Made by a program: the position numbers and the translations under genes. A model generated the notes under the pieces. That model had not been told where the DNA came from and did not search any database. It worked only from the letters and a program-made list of their open reading frames with translations. Below are positions 60,153-64,000 of a stretch of 64,000 nt of DNA, in pieces (positions within the stretch are counted from its first letter, which is position 1; each line of letters begins with the position of its first letter). The stretch comes from CAIXSC01 sp046349935. Lineage in GTDB: Bacteria; Planctomycetota; Planctomycetia; Pirellulales; Pirellulaceae. The stretch is taken from contig JAXMBK010000009.1 of assembly GCA_046349935.1 (NCBI GenBank), positions 124,001-188,000 on the forward strand, in the 5' to 3' direction.

Positions 60153-61106
60153 ATGCAGCCCTTAATTATCAATGCGGCCATTACGGGCATGGTCCCGCGC
60201 AAAGCCGACAATCCCCATGTTCCCATTCGGCCGGCCGAAATCGTCGCCGATGCAAAACGCTGTCGCGATGCGGGGGCGACGATTCTCCATCTGCACGCCC
60301 GCGAGGAGGACGAGTCGCCGACGTATCGCCGCGAGGTGTATGAGGAAATCCTACAAGGCGTGCGTGAAGCGTGTCCCGAGGTGCTCATCTCGGCTTCCTG
60401 CAGCGGTCGGCTGCATAATCTGTTCGAGCAGCGGAGCGAAGTGTTGTCGCTGCAGCCCGACTTGGGATCGCTGACCCTTGGGTCGCTCAACTTCCCTCAG
60501 CAAGCCTCGGTCAACGAACCGCGGATGGTGCAGCAGTTGGCGACCGCAATGCGCGACCGAGGAATCATGCCCGAACTCGAGATCTTCGACTTGGGCATGG
60601 TCGACTACGCTCACTACCTCATCGACAAAGGACTTGTCGCGACTCCCTGCTACGCCAACATCCTCTTGGGAAATCTAGGAACGTTGGCAGCGACGCCGGA
60701 CAACTTGTGCGCCGTCGTCCGAGCGTTGCCGCGTGGAACCGTCTGGGCCGCAACCGGCGTCGGTCGCTACCAATTCTTCATCAACTCGCTGGCCGTCGCC
60801 ATGGGCGGACATGTGCGAGTGGGACTGGAAGACGCGCTCTACTACGACTGGACCGATCGCACGCCCGCGACGAACGCGGGTCTGATCGAGCGGGTGGTTC
60901 GAGTCGCGCAGGCCGTGGGGCGGTCGATTTCGACTGCCGCGGAGACGACCGCGCTGCTGCAGCTGCGTCGTACGTGCGCCGCGACGACGGAAGAAGCTCC
61001 TGCGCTGACGGACGATCTGCCGGACGAAACATGGCAGCGGCTGCGGACGTTGCGTCGACGGCGCGAGGCGCGTGCGACCGAGCGTTCCGTGCGCCGAGCC
61101 GCGTAA
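60153..61106 (+). CDS. BKACE family beta-keto acid cleavage enzyme
   Basis: A 317-residue protein from ATG 60153 with AGGGAGG upstream. Family features: PLIINAAITGMVPRKADNPH, IVADAKRCRDAGATILHLHA with the zinc-binding HLH, ISASCSGRLHN, LGSLTLGSLNFP, PELEIFDLGMVDYAHYLI and VRVGLEDALYYD. BKACE enzymes (formerly DUF849, including Kce of lysine fermentation) cleave beta-keto acids with acetyl-CoA. The precise substrate is unknown. It lies between a GNAT gene and a PP-loop gene, both within 35 bp. Confidence 0.9.
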   Translation: MQPLIINAAITGMVPRKADNPHVPIRPAEIVADAKRCRDAGATILHLHAREEDESPTYRREVYEEILQGVREACPEVLISASCSGRLHNLFEQRSEVLSLQPDLGSLTLGSLNFPQQASVNEPRMVQQLATAMRDRGIMPELEIFDLGMVDYAHYLIDKGLVATPCYANILLGNLGTLAATPDNLCAVVRALPRGTVWAATGVGRYQFFINSLAVAMGGHVRVGLEDALYYDWTDRTPATNAGLIERVVRVAQAVGRSISTAAETTALLQLRRTCAATTEEAPALTDDLPDETWQRLRTLRRRREARATERSVRRAA

Positions 61107-61139
61107 CTCGATCCGCACTGCGCCGTGGAGACTCGCGTC

Positions 61140-62279
61140 ATGCGAAATTGGTTCCGCTCTCTATTTCCGACTCGCCCTCGCGGCCCGCTCGTCGTCAACG
61201 CACCGCGCGCCGAATCACGACGCGGCGTGTCGCGAATCTCGCTGGAGATCGACGGAAGTCCGCTGTGGTTTGAGTCATCCGACGTCGAACTGACGCCTTC
61301 GACCGAGGCGTTTGCGACAGCCTTAGCAACGCCGGCGCTCAGCGCCGGCAGGCCGTTGGAGATTCGCGGCCCCGTATGTTCTGTTTGGCATCAGAATCAT
61401 CGGCGCGCCGTCCAACTGACGTCGTCGTGGTGGAACTTCCCCGCGGTCGCAGATCCGCCAGCACCGCCGCTGCGGACAGCGACCGCGAGCTCATGCAGCG
61501 CGCCTCCGCGTGGTGCGGCGCTCTGTTTCACGGGCGGCGTGGATTCCTTCTTCACCCTGTTGCGCGCGAAACCGACCGCCGATTGGCTCGTGTTTGCGTT
61601 GGGATACGACGTCGACTTGCGCGACCGCCGTCTCGTGGAGTCGGCCGAGCAAACCGTACGCGCGGTCGCTCGCGAAATGCAGAAAAACGCGGCGGTGATT
61701 CGCACGAACCTGCGCCGTCATCGAGCGTTTCGCAAAGAGTCGTGGGAGCGGACGCACGGCGGAGCGTTGGGCGCCATCGGACATCTGTTGAACGGCTGCG
61801 TCGATCTGCTGCAAATCTCGTCGTCGCAAACATATGGTTCCAGCACGTATTGGGGATCGCGCTGGGATCTCGATCCGCTGTTCGCCAGCTCGACGCTGGC
61901 CATCCAACACTTCGGCGCGGAATTGCTGCGCACGGAAAAACTATGGCAGATTGCCGACGTTCCGCTGGTGCAAAGGCATCTACGCGTGTGTTGGGTGCGT
62001 CACGCGGGCGCCGGCAATTGCGGGCGGTGCGAGAAATGCATCCGCACCATGCTGGTGCTCGAAACCTGCGGGCAGCTGGAACGCTATTCCTCGCTAGGAA
62101 AACGGAGTGAACTGGCGGCGCGAATCGACGGCGTCGAGTCGATTCCGTGGGGGACGCTCGTCGCCTATGACGCCCTGCGAAAACGGGACATGCCCGCCGC
62201 CGTGCGGAGCGCGGTCGAACGGTTGCTCGAACGCACTCGCCTGCGTCTGCTAGCGGCCGCTCTGAAGCAAGCCGCCTGA
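61140..62279 (+). CDS. QueC-like PP-loop ATPase family protein, uncharacterised (paralogue B)
   Basis: A 379-residue protein; GGAG lies ten bases before ATG 61140. It has the same plan as the protein at 37591: N-terminal IDGSPLWFESSDVELTPSTE, PP-loop CFTGGVDSFFTLLRA, VIRTNLRRHRAF, WERTHGGALGAIGHLL, RWDLDPLFASSTLA, HLRVC and Cys cluster GNCGRCEKCIRTMLVLE. ATP use and zinc binding are inferred from QueC. The basic N-terminus (MRNWFRSLFPTRPRG) differs from paralogue A. It starts 33 bp after the BKACE gene, so they may be co-transcribed, but no shared pathway is evident. Confidence 0.75.
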   Translation: MRNWFRSLFPTRPRGPLVVNAPRAESRRGVSRISLEIDGSPLWFESSDVELTPSTEAFATALATPALSAGRPLEIRGPVCSVWHQNHRRAVQLTSSWWNFPAVADPPAPPLRTATASSCSAPPRGAALCFTGGVDSFFTLLRAKPTADWLVFALGYDVDLRDRRLVESAEQTVRAVAREMQKNAAVIRTNLRRHRAFRKESWERTHGGALGAIGHLLNGCVDLLQISSSQTYGSSTYWGSRWDLDPLFASSTLAIQHFGAELLRTEKLWQIADVPLVQRHLRVCWVRHAGAGNCGRCEKCIRTMLVLETCGQLERYSSLGKRSELAARIDGVESIPWGTLVAYDALRKRDMPAAVRSAVERLLERTRLRLLAAALKQAA

Positions 62280-62296
62280 CAAATCGCGAGCTGGGG

Positions 62297-63484
62297 TCAC
62301 TCCGCGAGTCGGTCCTCGTAACTCGACGTCTCCCGCGACCGATAGAGCACTCGCAGTTCGCGACGCTTCAGGTCGTAGACGCTGGTCCACATCGTCCAGC
62401 CTTCGACCGACATGCGCTGCACAAGGCGTTGAACATCGTCGAGCTGCAGTTTGGCGGCGAGTCGTGAATCGGCCGCCGGTCCGGCGGCTTCGTCCGCCGC
62501 CGCGGAACCGATTCGGTAACGCTCGCAGGCCGCGTCATTCTGCGCCTCGGTCCGCGACCAGACGACGTGGTTCGTGCAGACCTGCCACGGGCGGTCGGAG
62601 CGAGTCGCCTGCAATTGCCCCGCCACCCACTCCACCACGCAACTTCGGCCGTCGGCGTCGGCGATCATCAAGTGCTCGGGATGTTGCACAAAGTGGATCT
62701 GATAGCTCTGCGCCAATTCCAGCGCCTCGTCCACGGTGCGGGCTTCGTCGAGGATCAACCGCATGAGGGTCGACTGCGTCATCGCGGGTTTCGTCGCAGC
62801 GGCCGGCGGCGCGGCGTCGGGGACCGACATGTCGGCGACCGCCACGCCATGTCGATTCACGCCGTCCATCACGTAATACGGCGCAAACAATAACGGCAGC
62901 CGCTCCCAAAGGTACGTCTCATCCAGGTCGGGACGATTCAGGTTGAGATACTGCAGGTCGATGACGGCGATCGAGGCGATTCCCTCGTCGTCGTGGATGC
63001 GCACAATCAAACAGGCGTCGTTGCCATAGTCGAAGTTCCTCGCGAAAAAGCTGCCGGCGGAAGTCTGGATGGCGAGCGTCGAACAGTGATGCGCAGGCGC
63101 GGCGGTCGGCAACGTCTGAATGGGCCGCGGTACGTACGCCCGCTTCACTCGTTCGACGACTGGCTGCAGCCATCGCGGAAAGAAGGCGCGAATGTAGGTT
63201 CCTTCGAGGTCCTGAACATCGACTCCTTCACGGCGGATCTTGGCCAGGTTGTAGTCGCCGTAATAGTCGATCACGTAGGCATTGCTGTCGGGAATGCGAC
63301 GCAGCGACCGGAGCGTGCGGAGATGGTCGCGAACCGACCAGACCGCAACCAACAGGATTGCCAGCGTCAGCGTCAGAGCCCAGCGCAGGACGGCGCGCCG
63401 ACGTCGTCGAGGGGCGGCAACCGGCCCCTGCCCCGATTCGTTCGGCGACTTGTTCGCCGGCGCGGATGATGAATCGTCCGTCAC
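62297..63484 (-). CDS. Membrane-anchored NTN-type amidase/acyltransferase (C45/choloylglycine hydrolase-like)
   Basis: A 395-residue protein. One N-terminal helix (AVLRWALTLTLAILLVAVWS) is followed by a domain with the candidate nucleophile HHCSTLAIQTSAGSFFARNF and DY, in which Cys after a His pair and the RNFDY segment fit linear-amide C-N hydrolases. GVNRHGVAVADMS, RLILDEARTVDEALELAQ and CTNHVVW with a conserved Asn follow. Autocatalytic cleavage before Cys is expected. The substrate is unknown. It lies 15 bp downstream of a lipoprotein gene on the same strand. Confidence 0.8.
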   Translation of the reverse strand: MTDDSSSAPANKSPNESGQGPVAAPRRRRRAVLRWALTLTLAILLVAVWSVRDHLRTLRSLRRIPDSNAYVIDYYGDYNLAKIRREGVDVQDLEGTYIRAFFPRWLQPVVERVKRAYVPRPIQTLPTAAPAHHCSTLAIQTSAGSFFARNFDYGNDACLIVRIHDDEGIASIAVIDLQYLNLNRPDLDETYLWERLPLLFAPYYVMDGVNRHGVAVADMSVPDAAPPAAATKPAMTQSTLMRLILDEARTVDEALELAQSYQIHFVQHPEHLMIADADGRSCVVEWVAGQLQATRSDRPWQVCTNHVVWSRTEAQNDAACERYRIGSAAADEAAGPAADSRLAAKLQLDDVQRLVQRMSVEGWTMWTSVYDLKRRELRVLYRSRETSSYEDRLAE

Positions 63485-63499
63485 GATCGTCCCTTTCGC

Positions 63500-63952
63500 C
63501 TACCGCGAGTCTTGAGCGTCTGGAAACTCGCGTTGCAATCGTCGCGCGAGGTCGGCGTTCCGGTGGAATAGGCCGGGAACGGGACAGAACGAGTGGAGCG
63601 TCCAGCGACCATCGCGGAGATTGGCGGCGAAGATCACTTCGTCGCCGACCTGCTGGCGCAAAACGCCGCCGGCGGCGATCGCCTCGAGCGTCTCGCCCGG
63701 GCGCCGGCCGTGGAAGACGTGTTCGAGTTCAATGCGCAGCAGCGCCCCATCGCGTGCCGCCAGCCGCCCCGCGCCGACCAGTTCCGCGGATCGAAAATAG
63801 CCGGCCACGTCGCGGTCCGTCGGCAGCCAAGCCCGCAGTTCGGCCATCGACGCCGCAACGGCATCGGGCGCAGCCGTCATCGCAACGGGCTGCGTTTTGC
63901 CGCACGACCCGGTCGCCAGCAACAGAAGCGGCAGAATCCAGCGTGTTCGCAT
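63500..63952 (-). CDS. Small lipoprotein of unknown function
   Basis: A 150-residue protein. The signal MRTRWILPLLLLATGSC ends in a lipobox-like LATGSC. The mature part has VAASMAELRAWLPTDRDVAG, LLRIELEHVFHGRRPGETLE and VLRQQVGDEVIFAANLRDGR, a strand-rich small domain I do not recognise. It is the probable first gene of a two-gene unit with the amidase-like protein. The remaining 48 bp to the window end show nothing recognisable. Confidence 0.72.
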   Translation of the reverse strand: MRTRWILPLLLLATGSCGKTQPVAMTAAPDAVAASMAELRAWLPTDRDVAGYFRSAELVGAGRLAARDGALLRIELEHVFHGRRPGETLEAIAAGGVLRQQVGDEVIFAANLRDGRWTLHSFCPVPGLFHRNADLARRLQREFPDAQDSR

Positions 63953-64000
63953 TTCGGCGGTTTTTGTAGGTCAGCGGCGTTGGGAAAAGAAGATCGAGGC

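Noticed and set aside
61376..62110. Second-frame open reading frame inside PP-loop paralogue B
   Set aside because: It is an out-of-frame shadow with Arg-rich composition; the real frame has the conserved motifs and a ribosome binding site.

Overview
This is a high-GC bacterial chromosome segment that reads as a planctomycete, most likely of the Pirellula/Lacipirellula type. The evidence is the combination of three DUF1501 proteins with Tat-like leaders, two DUF1559 prepilin-like proteins, a CRTAC1 (ASPIC/UnbV) protein, a CotH/VTC pair, three PknB-type Ser/Thr kinases (one coupled to an ECF sigma factor), DUF1080 and DUF6268-type proteins, and many small lipoproteins. About 48 coding features can be supported. 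I see no rRNA or tRNA gene, no CRISPR array, no transposase and no prophage. Most intergenic space over 100 bp is taken up by short hairpin repeats.

Layout. 1-3.2 kb: the end of a DUF1080 protein, an FkbM methyltransferase and a convergent DUF1501 protein. 3.2-10.3 kb (minus): three genes resembling the inner-membrane PilM/N/O platform of type IV pili, with long Met/Gly/Pro- or Ala/Pro-rich low-complexity inserts. 10.6-16 kb: a GH38-like protein and a membrane-anchored metallophosphoesterase. 16-21 kb: DUF1501, an SDR, a methyltransferase and a CpdA-like phosphodiesterase. 20.8-21.36 kb: a block of tandem intergenic repeats. 21.35-25.7 kb: an amidohydrolase, a polysaccharide deacetylase, nagA, queC and a DUF6210-like gene. 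25.7-33.5 kb: a large membrane protein, a Flp pilin, a lipoprotein/DUF1559 pair, and VTC with CotH. 33.6-37.3 kb: ECF sigma factor, a zinc-finger/kinase fusion and a membrane protein. 37.6-46.8 kb: a PP-loop protein, a secreted protein, a kinase, a second lipoprotein/DUF1559 pair, TPR and CRTAC1. 46.8-52.2 kb: a DNA glycosylase, DUF1501, an acyltransferase with an ankyrin insert and an outer-membrane barrel. 52.3-64 kb: a giant kinase, a YebC/YeeN protein, phosphofructokinase, an EIIA remnant, a CBS protein, GNAT, BKACE, a second PP-loop protein, an autoproteolytic-type amidase and a lipoprotein.

Five observations stand out. First, two paralogous QueC-like PP-loop proteins (37.6 and 61.1 kb) share an N-terminal domain, a WERTHGGAL motif and a C-terminal Cys cluster, and have no obvious pathway. 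Second, several dispersed repeat families share a GTAG (or GTCG) foot followed by a hairpin, as in REP/REPIN elements; stem changes are compensatory, and the elements lie on gene 3' ends, where they supply stop codons or short C-terminal tails. Third, an acyltransferase-3 protein carries ankyrin repeats inside its membrane domain. Fourth, an anti-sigma-type HxxxCxxC zinc finger is fused to a kinase whose start overlaps the stop of an ECF sigma gene. Fifth, a truncated PTS EIIA-like reading frame with a strong ribosome binding site ends against the phosphofructokinase gene.

All functional calls rest on motifs read by eye. No database search was run.
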